Shown here piece after piece: positions 1 through 11,785 of a stretch of 64,000 nt of DNA. Within the stretch, counting starts at the first letter, position 1. The number at the start of each line of letters is the position of its first letter. Source of the stretch: an uncultured Collinsella sp. Its GTDB lineage: Bacteria; Actinomycetota; Coriobacteriia; Coriobacteriales; Coriobacteriaceae. Made by a program: the position numbers and the translations under genes. The notes below the pieces were generated by a model, which did not search any database, was not told the origin of the DNA, and saw only the letters and a program-made list of their open reading frames with translations. The stretch is taken from positions 1 to 64,000 of the forward strand of contig UQMV01000003.1 of the NCBI GenBank assembly GCA_900542315.1, in the 5' to 3' direction.

Positions 1-24
1 AAGCGCGGCCTCAAGAAGGAGTAA
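1..24 (+). CDS. 3' end of a truncated upstream gene
   Basis: The first 24 bases read in frame as KRGLKKE followed by TAA, a basic C-terminal tail of a gene that begins before the window. Too little remains to assign a family. The reading frame is supported only by the absence of a stop and the typical lysine-rich end, so this is a tentative call. Confidence 0.35.
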   Translation, partial: KRGLKKE

Positions 25-315
25 CATCGGGACTTGCAGCGACGGACCTCAGGACACTCTTACACCACGTCTGCGCGCGCGACCGTGTAGGGTTCGCTCG
101 GGCGTCATTTTGGGTGGTTTTGCCTGCTACTAAAATGGTAACAGTACTCATATTTGCCCTTTTTTGCCCACAGACCTTTGAGGGTGCGGCGAAAAGGGCT
201 TGTTTTGATTGTTTGGGGCAGGCGCGAGGCGCGGAAACGATGTCTGGAGTGACGGAGCGGCCTGGAATTCATCCGTAGAGGTCTTCATTGGCTGCGCCAG
301 GAGTGTCCCTAACTG
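25..315. other. gene-free stretch left of the acyltransferase
   Basis: No convincing coding frame with a ribosome binding site is visible. The stretch is locally AT-richer around 130-170, with a run of T after TTTGCCC, and would carry the 3' flank of the truncated left gene. I see no tRNA or riboswitch here. Confidence 0.4.
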
Positions 316-353
316 CCGGAGGGGGTGTCTGCCGTGGCAGACACCCCCTCCGG
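316..353 (-). terminator. 18-bp perfect hairpin downstream of the acyltransferase
   Basis: Two 18-nt arms (316-333 and 336-353) are exact reverse complements around a 2-nt spacer. The hairpin starts 23 bases past the stop codon of the minus-strand acyltransferase, the usual place for a terminator, but no T-run follows on the minus strand. It may be a structural 3' end or an extragenic palindrome. Confidence 0.6.
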
Positions 354-376
354 ATGTGGGAAGTTTACGCTGCAGG

Positions 377-2593
377 TTACTTGTTGGTGCCTAGCTTGTG
401 CGGCTTGAGAGCGAGCGCATTGACGAGCGCGTCGGTGGCAGACTTGACGGCTGCCGGTTGCGGATCGTTGACGTGATCCTCGGGATGCACGGGCAGGTCC
501 TTCTTGACTGCATCGTGGATCAAGTTGAGGTACTCAGTCACGCCAGTGGTCGATAGATGCGTGCCATCGCCATCGAACAGGTCGTTGCGGTTGGCACTGT
601 ATCCGTACCAGTCGATAACGCGCACGTTCTTGTAGCGCGTAGCGGCGTTGGCGATGGCCTGGTTGGTAGAGCCAACCCACGGCTGCGGGCTGCGCGTGTT
701 TACAAATACGACGGTGCGCTGATTGCCGGCATCGGCCATGATGGCGTCAATCTGGGCATCGGTCACTAGGCCGTTGGTGCCCAGCGCAAAGACTACGATC
801 TTGCCGGCGAGGTTCTGCTGGATATAACCCTCAAATGTTGTGCGGCCCGCATCGAACTGGCGGCCCTTTTCGGCATCGATGTGACTGTGGGGGAACACGC
901 CGTCAAAGGAATCGACGGCGCGTAGGGACACGGAGTCGCCAATCATGAGCAGGTCGTAGGATCCGTCGGGGAAGCCGTCGTTGTCCTTGTCGGTGTCATC
1001 GGCCGCCTGCTGGTCCTGGGGTTTTGCATTTTTGGCTTCCTTGTTTAGGATTTCGGCGCCCTCGCCGCTCAGCGCGGATGTGTCGGGCACAAAGACCAGA
1101 CCACCCAGCGCCACGACAAGCACGACGCCGCAAACGGCGCACACGGGAATATGCGCGCGCACCCAGCCGGCGGGCGTGGTGGTGCCTTCGCGGAGCTCGG
1201 AAACGGTGCGTCCAAAGGCGCCCTTCCTAAACGGCGTCTCGATAAAGCGATAGGAGCACTCTGCCACGGCGACCACCACAAGTACCTGCAAGATGTACTG
1301 CCACCAGGGCGTATCGCTGATGTTGGCGACCGGGTTCATGAGCAGCAGCAGTGGATAGTGCCACAGGTAGATGCTGTACGAGCGCTTGCCAACCCACACG
1401 AGCGGCTCGGCGGACAGCGTGCGGGCAACCATTCCCTGGGGCTGCACGCAGGCCGCGATGACCATGAGCGTGAGGATGGAGCATAACAGCGTGCCGCCGC
1501 GATACTGGAACGCGGTGTAGCCGTTGGTGAGCGCGACCATGGCGGCAAGGCCAACCAGACCCACGACGCCCAACACATCGATGGATGCGGGCGAGGACCA
1601 AAAGCGCACGAGGGCGCTCGGCTGTGCCGGGGCGGTCTCGGCTGATTCATCGGCCTTCTCGCCAGGCTTGCCCTCGGCGTCCTTGCCGTGCTTGGCGGCC
1701 CCGACCAGGCGGTCGAGCCCCAGGCGATGAGCGAGACGTACGGGTGCCAAGTCGCGATCGGGGACAAAGGCCATCCAGGCACCCAACAGCAGCGAGAAGA
1801 CGCGGGTGTCGGTGCCGTAGTACACGCGGCTGGGGTCGGCGGCAGGGTTATAGAGCACCATCATGGCGATGGCGGAAACGGCAGCCAGACCCAGAACCAC
1901 GCGGCGCGTTTTGGGCTTGCTCATGTGCATGGATACCATGGCAAGCAGCAGCGGGGGCCAAACCAGGTAGAACTGCTCCTCGATGGCGAGCGACCAAAAG
2001 TGCGTAAGCGGCGAGGGGTCGCCCAAAGCGTTGAAGTACGAGACGTTTTGGGCAATCTGCCACCAGTTGTTGAAGAACAGCAGCGACGGCAGGATGTCGG
2101 GGCGCATCTTGGTGAGCATCACGTGGTTAAAGATAGTGCACAGCGCACAGGTCACCACCACGACGGTCACCACGGCGGGGACCAGGCGACGGATACGGCG
2201 GATCCAGAAGCTCTTGAGGTCGATGCGGCCGGTCTTAGCGACTTCGTTGAGTAGCAGGCGTGTGATCAGATAACCCGAAAGCACAAAGAAGATCGTGACG
2301 CCGAGCAGACCGCCCTGCGCCCACGTGAGGTTGAGGTGATAGAGCACCACCGCGACGACGGCAAGCGTGCGCAGGCCGTCGAGGGCAGGGATGTAGCGGG
2401 ACTTGAGGCGAGCAGGCGTCTGCTCCGCGGCGGGAGTGTTGGCGCGGCCAGCGTTGTTGGCAGAAGCACGATGGGGGCTCGCGGTGCGTCGCGGCTCGTT
2501 GGCACGGCGTTCGCCCTTCACACGTTCGTGCGGCGCCGGCTCGTTGCCCGTGCGGCGTCGACCGCGCGAGCCCGATTGCGAGAATTGTTCCAT
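377..2593 (-). CDS. Membrane acyltransferase (AT3/OafA-YrhL) with C-terminal SGNH domain
   Basis: This 738-residue protein has a basic, disordered N-terminus (about 1-65), then the acyltransferase-3 signature LDGLRTLAVVAVVLYH and FFVLSGYLITRLL, about ten membrane segments to residue ~510, and a secreted C-terminal SGNH-hydrolase-like domain with IGDSVS (block I) and GDGTHLS (Asp-x-x-His block). Such two-domain proteins O-acetylate cell-wall peptidoglycan, teichoic or capsular sugars; the acceptor cannot be told from sequence. The start is the only ATG before the AT3 core; its ribosome site is weak. It stands alone, divergent from the ribokinase gene. Confidence 0.88.
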   Translation of the reverse strand: MEQFSQSGSRGRRRTGNEPAPHERVKGERRANEPRRTASPHRASANNAGRANTPAAEQTPARLKSRYIPALDGLRTLAVVAVVLYHLNLTWAQGGLLGVTIFFVLSGYLITRLLLNEVAKTGRIDLKSFWIRRIRRLVPAVVTVVVVTCALCTIFNHVMLTKMRPDILPSLLFFNNWWQIAQNVSYFNALGDPSPLTHFWSLAIEEQFYLVWPPLLLAMVSMHMSKPKTRRVVLGLAAVSAIAMMVLYNPAADPSRVYYGTDTRVFSLLLGAWMAFVPDRDLAPVRLAHRLGLDRLVGAAKHGKDAEGKPGEKADESAETAPAQPSALVRFWSSPASIDVLGVVGLVGLAAMVALTNGYTAFQYRGGTLLCSILTLMVIAACVQPQGMVARTLSAEPLVWVGKRSYSIYLWHYPLLLLMNPVANISDTPWWQYILQVLVVVAVAECSYRFIETPFRKGAFGRTVSELREGTTTPAGWVRAHIPVCAVCGVVLVVALGGLVFVPDTSALSGEGAEILNKEAKNAKPQDQQAADDTDKDNDGFPDGSYDLLMIGDSVSLRAVDSFDGVFPHSHIDAEKGRQFDAGRTTFEGYIQQNLAGKIVVFALGTNGLVTDAQIDAIMADAGNQRTVVFVNTRSPQPWVGSTNQAIANAATRYKNVRVIDWYGYSANRNDLFDGDGTHLSTTGVTEYLNLIHDAVKKDLPVHPEDHVNDPQPAAVKSATDALVNALALKPHKLGTNK

Positions 2594-2780
2594 AAAACAT
2601 CATCCAATGACGAGAATAATCAGCACGTATTCATTGTAGCTGCCTGCTCCTGTGAATGCTTGCTGCTGGCGCAAGCTCAAGCGCGCGTCCACATCAAAGT
2701 GGACTAAAGTTATAGGGGGTGCGAGAGCGCACAATCGTTGGTCGACGGTGGGCGCAAAGCCTGAAGACGAGGAGGTTTCC

Positions 2781-3776
2781 ATGGCAGATCGCGGCATCGT
2801 TGCGGTGTTCGGCAGCATGAACATGGACCTTTCGGTGGCGTGCGAGCGCATGCCGCGCGCGGGCGAGACAGTCGGTGGCAGCGGTTTTATCGCCAATGCC
2901 GGTGGCAAGGGCGCCAACCAGGCCGTCGCCGCCGCGCGCATGGGTGTGCGCACGTGCATGATCGGCGCTGTTGGGCGCGATGCCTTTGGCGATGCACTTG
3001 TGGCAGGGCTCCAGGATGCCGGCGTGGGCGTTGAGCTTGTGACACGTCTCGATGACGTGGAGACCGGTACCGCGACTATCATTCGCTGTGAGAGTGACAA
3101 CCGCATCGTGCTGTCGCCGGGCGCCAACCACGCGCTTACGGGTGAGGATGTGGCCTGCGCGCTGAGGCACCTGGTGGCCGATGGGCTCGACGGCGACGCC
3201 AGCGAGATTGCCCCGGCTGCCGGAAGCGTCTTTATCGCCCAGGGCGAATGTGACCTTGCGGCGACGGCCGAGGCGCTTGTTTGCGCTCACGAGCTCGGGT
3301 TCTATACGGTCTTTAATCCAGCTCCTGCCTGCGAGTTGCCTGCGGAGGCCTGGCCTGCGGTCGACCTGGTCTGTCCCAACGAGACTGAGTGCCAGGTGCT
3401 GACGGGCATCTTGCCCGCGGATGATGCGAGCTGCGTCGCGGCGCTCAATGCCCTGCTCGCCAAGGGTGCCGGAGCTGCGGTCATCACGTTGGGCGGCGCC
3501 GGGTCGGTTACGCTCGGCGATGACGGCGAGCCGCTGCGCATGCCGGCGCTCTCGAGCACGTTGGTCGATACGACGGCCGCGGGCGATACATTTATCGGTG
3601 CGCTTGCCGCGGCTCGTCTGGAGGGCCTGCCGCTCTTTGAGTGCATGGCGGCGGGTGCACGCGCCTCGGCGGTGACGGTGTCGCGCCTGGGCGCACAGCA
3701 GTCGATTCCCACGCGCGCCGAAGTTGATCGCGTGTTTGATTTAGACGATTTGGTACAAGACGGAGAAGCGGAGTAG
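2781..3776 (+). CDS. rbsK: Ribokinase (PfkB family)
   Basis: This 331-residue PfkB carbohydrate kinase has the N-terminal GSMNMDLSV strand, the GGKGANQAVAAARMG substrate-binding signature, and the C-terminal TTAAGDTF motif whose Asp (about residue 269) is the catalytic base. It would phosphorylate ribose to ribose 5-phosphate in the cytoplasm. The start at 2781 is chosen because GAGGAGG lies 8 bases upstream; the frame stays open to 2652, but the extra residues are not PfkB-like. The stop lies 4 bases before a nucleoside hydrolase gene, so the pair probably releases and captures ribose from nucleosides. Confidence 0.9.
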   Translation: MADRGIVAVFGSMNMDLSVACERMPRAGETVGGSGFIANAGGKGANQAVAAARMGVRTCMIGAVGRDAFGDALVAGLQDAGVGVELVTRLDDVETGTATIIRCESDNRIVLSPGANHALTGEDVACALRHLVADGLDGDASEIAPAAGSVFIAQGECDLAATAEALVCAHELGFYTVFNPAPACELPAEAWPAVDLVCPNETECQVLTGILPADDASCVAALNALLAKGAGAAVITLGGAGSVTLGDDGEPLRMPALSSTLVDTTAAGDTFIGALAAARLEGLPLFECMAAGARASAVTVSRLGAQQSIPTRAEVDRVFDLDDLVQDGEAE

Positions 3777-3780
3777 AACA

Positions 3781-4755
3781 ATGGCAATCAAGAAGCTGAT
3801 CCTTGATCTGGATATGGGTGTGGATGATGCGATGGCGCTTGCCTATGCCATCGCGAGCCCCGAGGTGGAGCTCGTCGGCATCACCACGTGCTTTGGCAAC
3901 GTGCGCGTCGACCAGTCGGCGCATAACTGCCTGGCGGTGCTCGACCTGTTGGGCCGTCCCGAGGTGCCGGTGTACCTGGGTGCCGACCGTCCTCTGCAGG
4001 CGACTGAGCCTTATACGCCGCCGGCGTCCACCGCGCTCATTCACGGTAAGAACGGCATCGGCGGCGCGAGCGTGCCCGCGTCGCCCTACGAGCCGGTGGG
4101 GGCGACATCGGCTGATGGCAACGCTGCGGTCGATTATCTGATCGATGCCGCGCGCACCTATGGTCCCGATCTGGTCTACGTAGCGACCGGCCCGCTCTCC
4201 AACCTGGCGCTTGCCCTGGAGCGCGATGCGGCGGCGGTGATGTCTATCGGCCGCGTGGTGGTAATGGGCGGTGCCCTGACCGTGCCCGGTAACGTGAGTG
4301 CGGGTGCCGAGGCCAACATGGCAAGCGATCCCGAGGCGGCCGATGCCGTGCTGCGCTCGGGCCGCAAGCTCACCATGGTGGGCCTGGACGTGACGCATCG
4401 CGTGGTGCTCACGCGCCGCGACATTGCCGGTTGGACGGGCTCGGGCACCATGGCGGGCTGCGCATTTGCTAGCATGGTCGAGCACTACATTGGCTCGTAC
4501 GAGATGAACGCACCCTACCTGGGTGGTTGTGCGCTGCACGATCCGTTGGCCGTTGCCGTGGCGATCGACCCCACGCTCGTAGGTGCACTCGGCTGCAATC
4601 TGCGTGTTGATCTGCTGGGCGAGTATCGCGGTCGCACCATTTGCGATGAGCACCGCCTGTCCGATCCGGACAAGAGTGCGCTTGTGGCGCTGACCGTGGA
4701 TGTCCCGCGCTTCCTGTCCGAGTTCAAGACACGTATGGCCCGTGTCCTTGGCTGA
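3781..4755 (+). CDS. Inosine-uridine preferring nucleoside hydrolase (IunH/Rih family)
   Basis: This 324-residue protein starts with the calcium-binding Asp cluster LDLDMGVDDAMAL typical of nucleoside N-ribohydrolases, and keeps YVATGPLSNLALAL and a GNVSAGAEANMASDPEAA segment expected around the ribose pocket. The canonical DTDPGIDD is changed to DLDMGVDD; the Asp positions are preserved. It splits ribonucleosides into base and ribose. It follows ribokinase by 4 bases, so the ribose can be phosphorylated by the product of the same operon. The preferred base cannot be predicted. Confidence 0.87.
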   Translation: MAIKKLILDLDMGVDDAMALAYAIASPEVELVGITTCFGNVRVDQSAHNCLAVLDLLGRPEVPVYLGADRPLQATEPYTPPASTALIHGKNGIGGASVPASPYEPVGATSADGNAAVDYLIDAARTYGPDLVYVATGPLSNLALALERDAAAVMSIGRVVVMGGALTVPGNVSAGAEANMASDPEAADAVLRSGRKLTMVGLDVTHRVVLTRRDIAGWTGSGTMAGCAFASMVEHYIGSYEMNAPYLGGCALHDPLAVAVAIDPTLVGALGCNLRVDLLGEYRGRTICDEHRLSDPDKSALVALTVDVPRFLSEFKTRMARVLG

Positions 4756-4883
4756 TCCGCAAGATTGAGACGGCCTCCCAATCGTTTCAACGCTTCCAAA
4801 ACCGTTCACGGACGATATGCTACCGTTGGTCGGCTGTGGACGGTGCTCCCCGCGAAGATATGGGCTATCATTCTTTGCTGCGC

Positions 4884-4911
4884 GGATTGTTACTTCTAGG
4901 GAGGCATGCCC
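4884..4911 (+). promoter_or_regulatory. RAT 1: BglG/LicT-type RNA antiterminator site
   Basis: GGATTGTTACT followed by a short loop and AGGCATGCCC matches the ribonucleic antiterminator consensus of the BglG/SacY/LicT family (conserved GGATTGTTACT and AGGC). It lies about 105 bases upstream of the antiterminator gene. Bound by the antiterminator protein, such an RNA excludes an overlapping terminator. Confidence 0.75.
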
Positions 4912-4926
4912 GCGCCTCGATACAAC

Positions 4927-4951
4927 GGATTGTTACTGGTAAGGCATGACC
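4927..4951 (+). promoter_or_regulatory. RAT 2 overlapping an intrinsic terminator
   Basis: GGATTGTTACTGGT then AAGGCATGACC is a second RAT-like site, 25 nt long and tighter than RAT 1. Its 3' half is also the left arm of the terminator at 4941-4990, so folding one prevents the other. This is the normal geometry for BglG-type antitermination. Confidence 0.8.
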
Positions 4952-4990
4952 GCGATAGCTCGGCTATTTGCAGTCATGCCTTTTCTTTTT
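4941..4990 (+). terminator. Conditional terminator in the leader of the bgl operon
   Basis: AAGGCATGAC (4941-4950) pairs with GTCATGCCTT (4973-4982) and is followed by a T-rich run. It stands before the antiterminator gene and overlaps RAT 2, so readthrough into the operon should require the antiterminator protein. Confidence 0.85.
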
Positions 4991-5015
4991 GATAATTCCG
5001 AAAGGAGGTTCAATA

Positions 5016-5855
5016 ATGCTTGCGATTAAAAAGCTCAACAACAATGCCGTTCTTTGCCGCGACGGGCAGGGGCGCGACGTGATCGCCATGGGCAGGGGCG
5101 TCGGGTTTGGGGGAGAATTTCCCCGCGAGCTGCCGCTCTCTAAGATTGAGCATACGTTTTATGACATCGACCCCAAAGGGCAGGACGTCATGCGCGACCT
5201 TCCTTCTGAGATCGTGATGTTCACGGCCAAGGTGATGGACATCGTCGCCAACGAGCTGCCCTATGATCTGTCGACCAAGGCGACATTGTTCATGGCCGAT
5301 CACCTGTCATTTGCGGTGGAGCGCGCGCAAAAGGGTTTTCGTATTGCGATGCCTCTCGCCTATGAAGTGCGCGAGACATATCCTAAGGAATACAAAGCGG
5401 CGCAGTTTATCGTTATGAGGCTCGAAAAGGAGCTTGGTGAACGACTTCCCAAAGAAGAGATTGCCAGCATTGCCATGAATCTCGTCAATGCGCGGGTTGT
5501 TCAGGCCATCGAGACCGCGAGCAAACCCACCAAGCAGTTTGACGATATGCTAGAAGATGTCACTGAGATCGTCGAGAGCGATTTCCGCATTATTGTCGAC
5601 CGCGATTCCTTTGATTTCACCCGCTTCGCCACGCATCTGCGGTACCTGTTCAAGCGCATTCAAGCCGGCGAGTCGCTGAACAGCGCCAACATGCAGATGT
5701 ACAAGAACTTTCGTGAGGAGTTTCCGCAGTTGGCAGAGTGCGTGAAGCATATCGGTTCCTATTGTCGTGAAACGTGGGACGCCACGCTCTCCGAGGAGGA
5801 GGAACTCTATCTGATGATCCATCTCAACCGGATCATCTCCAAAAAAGGATTGTAA
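5016..5855 (+). CDS. bglG: BglG/LicT-family transcriptional antiterminator
   Basis: This 279-residue protein has an N-terminal RNA-binding CAT domain (about 1-55, KKLNNNAVLCRDGQGRDVIAMGRG) and two PTS regulation domains. Aligned to LicT, the phosphorylatable histidines are H96 (DHLSFA), H207 (THLRYL) and H269 (MIHLNR), but the second PRD1 histidine is Asn155 (IAMNLVNA instead of IALHIVNA). AAAGGAGG 5 bases upstream fixes the start. The two upstream RAT sites and terminator imply autoregulation. PTS EIIBC and GH1 genes follow, so the inducer is probably a beta-glucoside, sensed through dephosphorylation of PRD1. Confidence 0.93.
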   Translation: MLAIKKLNNNAVLCRDGQGRDVIAMGRGVGFGGEFPRELPLSKIEHTFYDIDPKGQDVMRDLPSEIVMFTAKVMDIVANELPYDLSTKATLFMADHLSFAVERAQKGFRIAMPLAYEVRETYPKEYKAAQFIVMRLEKELGERLPKEEIASIAMNLVNARVVQAIETASKPTKQFDDMLEDVTEIVESDFRIIVDRDSFDFTRFATHLRYLFKRIQAGESLNSANMQMYKNFREEFPQLAECVKHIGSYCRETWDATLSEEEELYLMIHLNRIISKKGL

Positions 5856-5925
5856 CCCGTAGCCATTCGGGGCATGACCTTTGCCGATTCGAACAGTAAG
5901 CCAAGATTGTGCAAAGGAGCCAATG

Positions 5926-8939
<3,014 letters not shown>

Positions 8940-8992
8940 TAACGTTAAGATGGACAAATGCGCCCGTTGGGGGAATAGTCGTGCCACTTCGC

Positions 8993-9039
8993 TTGACAAC
9001 AGGCTAAACTAGCTCATAAACATTTACTACTCTGTTTAG
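8993..9039 (+). promoter_or_regulatory. Promoter and putative operator of the LacI gene
   Basis: TTGACA (8993-8998) and CATAAA (9015-9020) are spaced 16 bases apart and give a good sigma-70 type promoter. CTAAAC (9004-9009) and GTTTAG (9034-9039) form inverted half-sites on and after the -10 region. They resemble the GTAAAC/GTTTAC half-sites clustered at 10.2-10.4 and 33.2-33.6 kb, which suggests autoregulation. Confidence 0.5.
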
Positions 9040-9113
9040 ATTGAATTTGCGGTCGTTTATTTGCCGAGCCATCGAGTTGCGATGCTCCGCCACGGCCGTT
9101 GCTAGGGGGAACA

Positions 9114-10124
9114 ATGGCCAAAGCAAGTGTTCGCGAGATCAGCCGCATCACCGGTTTTTCGCCTGCGACCGTGTCCAACGCGCTCAACCGCAAGCGCAGC
9201 GTGAGTGAGGAGACCGCCAAGGTCATCCTGGAGTGCGCACAGTCGCTGGGCTATCAGCAGTCGACGCAGCTCGAGAGCATTCAGTTCGTGCTTGCGCGCA
9301 AGACGGGCGCCATTCTGGACGAGAGCACCTTCCATCCTGCGGTCATTGAGGGCGTGGAGCGCCAGGCGCGCCGTCACGGTATGAGCACGAGCTTTGTCTC
9401 GCTCGATTTTAGCGACTTGAACGCCGTGCGCCCGCAGGTCGAGAGCCTTATCGCCGACCCGGCTGCCGCCATCGTGCTGATGGGCACCGAGCTGGGTGAG
9501 GAAGACTACGCTTTGTTCGCCAACGCCGCCGCCCACCTGATCGTGCTCGACGGCTGGAGCGATCGCCAGTACTTTGATGCTGTAGTCATTGCCAATACCG
9601 ATTCGGTGCTGCGTGCCGTGGATTACCTTATCGAGAAGGGCCACAAGCAAATCGGCTACCTGGCAGGCGACCTGCGCATCCGCAATTTCAAGGATCGCGA
9701 GCGCGGCTATCGCCAAGCGCTTGAAGATGCAGGCCTTGAGGCCAATCCGACATGGCGCGTCACGCTGGGCACCACGCTCGAGGGCGCCTATCGCGACATG
9801 GGCGCATGGCTCGATACCGTTTCGCATGATGAACTGCCGACGGCTTTCTTTGCCGAGAACGACGTCCTCGCCGTGGGTGCTATGCGTGCGTTGAGCGAGC
9901 ATGGCATTCGCGTGCCCGAAGATGTCTCGATGATTGGCTTCGACGATCTTTCCGTGGGCGCCTTCTCCAACCCGCCGCTCACCACGGTGCATGTTCCCAA
10001 GCACGAGGTGGGCGAGATCGCGGTGCGCCGTCTGGTGGGCAATATCCGCAATCCCAAGAGCTATACCTGCAAAACGGCCGTGTCGACCTATTTTGTCGAG
10101 CGCCAAAGCGTGCGCGAAATCTAG
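9114..10124 (+). CDS. LacI-family transcriptional regulator
   Basis: This 336-residue protein has the LacI helix-turn-helix at residues ~3-50 (VREISRITGFSPATVSNALN, then VSEETAKVILECAQSLGYQ hinge region) and a periplasmic-binding-protein-like sensor domain, including the TAFFAENDVLAVGAMRAL and DVSMIGFDD signatures. ATG at 9114 follows TAGGGGGA; the TTG at 9099 is less likely. It precedes the isomerase-transketolase-kinase operon on the same strand, separated by a terminator, and is its probable local regulator. The effector is presumably a sugar or sugar phosphate of that pathway. Confidence 0.92.
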   Translation: MAKASVREISRITGFSPATVSNALNRKRSVSEETAKVILECAQSLGYQQSTQLESIQFVLARKTGAILDESTFHPAVIEGVERQARRHGMSTSFVSLDFSDLNAVRPQVESLIADPAAAIVLMGTELGEEDYALFANAAAHLIVLDGWSDRQYFDAVVIANTDSVLRAVDYLIEKGHKQIGYLAGDLRIRNFKDRERGYRQALEDAGLEANPTWRVTLGTTLEGAYRDMGAWLDTVSHDELPTAFFAENDVLAVGAMRALSEHGIRVPEDVSMIGFDDLSVGAFSNPPLTTVHVPKHEVGEIAVRRLVGNIRNPKSYTCKTAVSTYFVERQSVREI

Positions 10125-10190
10125 GCAAAGGCAACGCTAGGCCGTAGGGAGGCAAAGCTCGCTAAGGCAGCCATACATAACGCTACTAAG

Positions 10191-10216
10191 AGAGGGTCCT
10201 TCGGGGCCCTCTTTTT
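10191..10216 (+). terminator. Intrinsic terminator of the LacI gene
   Basis: AGAGGGTCC and GGGCCCTCT pair across a TTCG tetraloop and are followed by TTTTT, a textbook Rho-independent terminator. Confidence 0.9.
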
Positions 10217-10238
10217 GATGCCCTTGTATGTTCAGTTT

Positions 10239-10358
10239 GTTTACATACCGTTTAGGCTGATTTCTCTACCGTCTACGGGTATTTCGCGTTAAACTACTAA
10301 ACAGTAGAGTAAAACATTTAGTAAACAGAACAAAACGAAACATGCGTCTGTTTACTGA
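10239..10358. promoter_or_regulatory. Operator cluster upstream of the isomerase operon
   Basis: Within 120 bases there are GTTTAC (10239), GTTTAG (10250), CTAAAC (10297), GTAAAC (10321) and GTTTAC (10350). TTAGTAAACAGA (10318-10329) and TCTGTTTACTGA (10347-10358) are near-perfect inverted copies. The last half-site ends 24 bases before the isomerase ATG, a repression-compatible position. These look like binding sites for the upstream LacI-family protein; binding is inferred, not shown. Confidence 0.6.
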
Positions 10359-10382
10359 ACATGTGATTAGGGGAGGACGTAC

Positions 10383-11783
10383 ATGGACAAGATCAAGCTC
10401 GGCTTTGTGCCCACGCGCCGCAGTATCTTTAGCGCGCCGGACGCAATCAAGTATCGTGGCCTGACGGCTGATCGCCTGCGCGAGATCGGCGTCGACATCG
10501 TGGATATCGACGACATCAATGACGAGGGCCTGCTGTTCGACGACAGCCATATCGAGCCTATCGTGAAGAAGTTCCGCGCCGAGGGCGTCGATGGCATTAT
10601 GCTGTGCCACGCCAACTTTGGCACCGAGTACGTTTGCGCTCGCCTTGCCCGCGAGCTCGGTCTACCCGTACTGCTGTGGGGTCCGCGCGACGAGCGCCCC
10701 GAGCCCGACGGCACACGCCTGCGCGATAGCCAGTGCGGCCTGTTCGCCACCGGCAAGGTCCTGCGCCGCTTCCAGGTTCCCTTTACCTATATGACCAACT
10801 GCCGCCTGACCGATCCCGAGTTCGAGCGCGGCGTCTGGGACTTTTTGGCCGTGTGCAACGTGGTCAAGACCTTCAAGCACACGCGCATCCTGCAGATGGC
10901 GACCCGTCCGTTCGACTTCTGGTCCACCATGTGCAACGAGGGCGAGCTGCTCGAGAAGTTCAATATTCAGCTTTCGCCCATCCCCATGACCGAACTTGTT
11001 CAGGCTGTGCACGACGCTCAGAGCGACGAGCAGGCCATGGCCGCCATGCTCGACCACATTCGCCGCAGCTTTGAGATCTGCATACCCGAGGACAAGGTCC
11101 CCGCGGTCGCAGGGCTCGCCATCGCTATGAAGCGCCTGGTCGAGAAGTACGGCTGCAACGCCGGCGCCATCCAGTGCTGGAACGCCCTGCAGGACGAGCT
11201 GGGCATTATGCCCTGCGCCGCCAACGCCATCCTCAACGAGATGGGCATTCCTATCGTATGCGAGACCGATATCCACGGCGCAATCACCGCGCTGATGGTC
11301 GAGGCCGCCGACCTGGGCCGTCACCGCGGCATGTTCGCCGACTGGACCGTGCGCCATCCCGATAACGAGAACGGCGAGCTGCTGCAGCACTGCGGCCCCT
11401 GGCCCTGCAGCTGCGCGGCCGTCAAGCCCAAGCTCACCTACCCGCTGGCTTTCGACCACCCCGGCGCGCTGACGGCCGAGGCCAAGCACGGCGATCTCAC
11501 CCTTGCCCGCTTTGACGGCGACAACGGCGAGTATTCGCTGCTGCTGGGCAACGCCCGCGGCATCGACGGCCCGGCCGGCATGGGCACCTACCTGTGGGTC
11601 GAGGTCGAAAACCTCAAGCGCCTCGAGGCCAAGATCGTCGAGGGCCCCTACATTCATCACTGCGTCGCTATTCACGCCAACGTGGTACCGGTGCTCTACG
11701 AGGCGTGCAAGTACCTTGGCATCCAGCCCGACCTGTACGACCCCATTGAAGAAGACGTCAAAGCCTACCTGCGAGGAGAGTAG
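10383..11783 (+). CDS. L-fucose/L-arabinose isomerase-like sugar isomerase
   Basis: This 466-residue cytoplasmic protein resembles the FucI/AraA ketol-isomerase superfamily: an N-terminal Rossmann-like half (IKLGFVPTRRSIF, GIMLCHANFGTEYV), a central region with ICIPEDKVPAVAGLAIAMKRL, and a C-terminal half with VCETDIHGAITALM. It should interconvert an aldose and ketose with a divalent metal. GGGGAGG 5-11 bases upstream fixes the start. The stop is 2 bases before the transketolase gene, so they are co-transcribed. Its operon mates (split transketolase, FGGY kinase) fit a D-apiose isomerase role, which is an inference from context only. Confidence 0.75.
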   Translation: MDKIKLGFVPTRRSIFSAPDAIKYRGLTADRLREIGVDIVDIDDINDEGLLFDDSHIEPIVKKFRAEGVDGIMLCHANFGTEYVCARLARELGLPVLLWGPRDERPEPDGTRLRDSQCGLFATGKVLRRFQVPFTYMTNCRLTDPEFERGVWDFLAVCNVVKTFKHTRILQMATRPFDFWSTMCNEGELLEKFNIQLSPIPMTELVQAVHDAQSDEQAMAAMLDHIRRSFEICIPEDKVPAVAGLAIAMKRLVEKYGCNAGAIQCWNALQDELGIMPCAANAILNEMGIPIVCETDIHGAITALMVEAADLGRHRGMFADWTVRHPDNENGELLQHCGPWPCSCAAVKPKLTYPLAFDHPGALTAEAKHGDLTLARFDGDNGEYSLLLGNARGIDGPAGMGTYLWVEVENLKRLEAKIVEGPYIHHCVAIHANVVPVLYEACKYLGIQPDLYDPIEEDVKAYLRGE

Positions 11784-11785
11784 AA

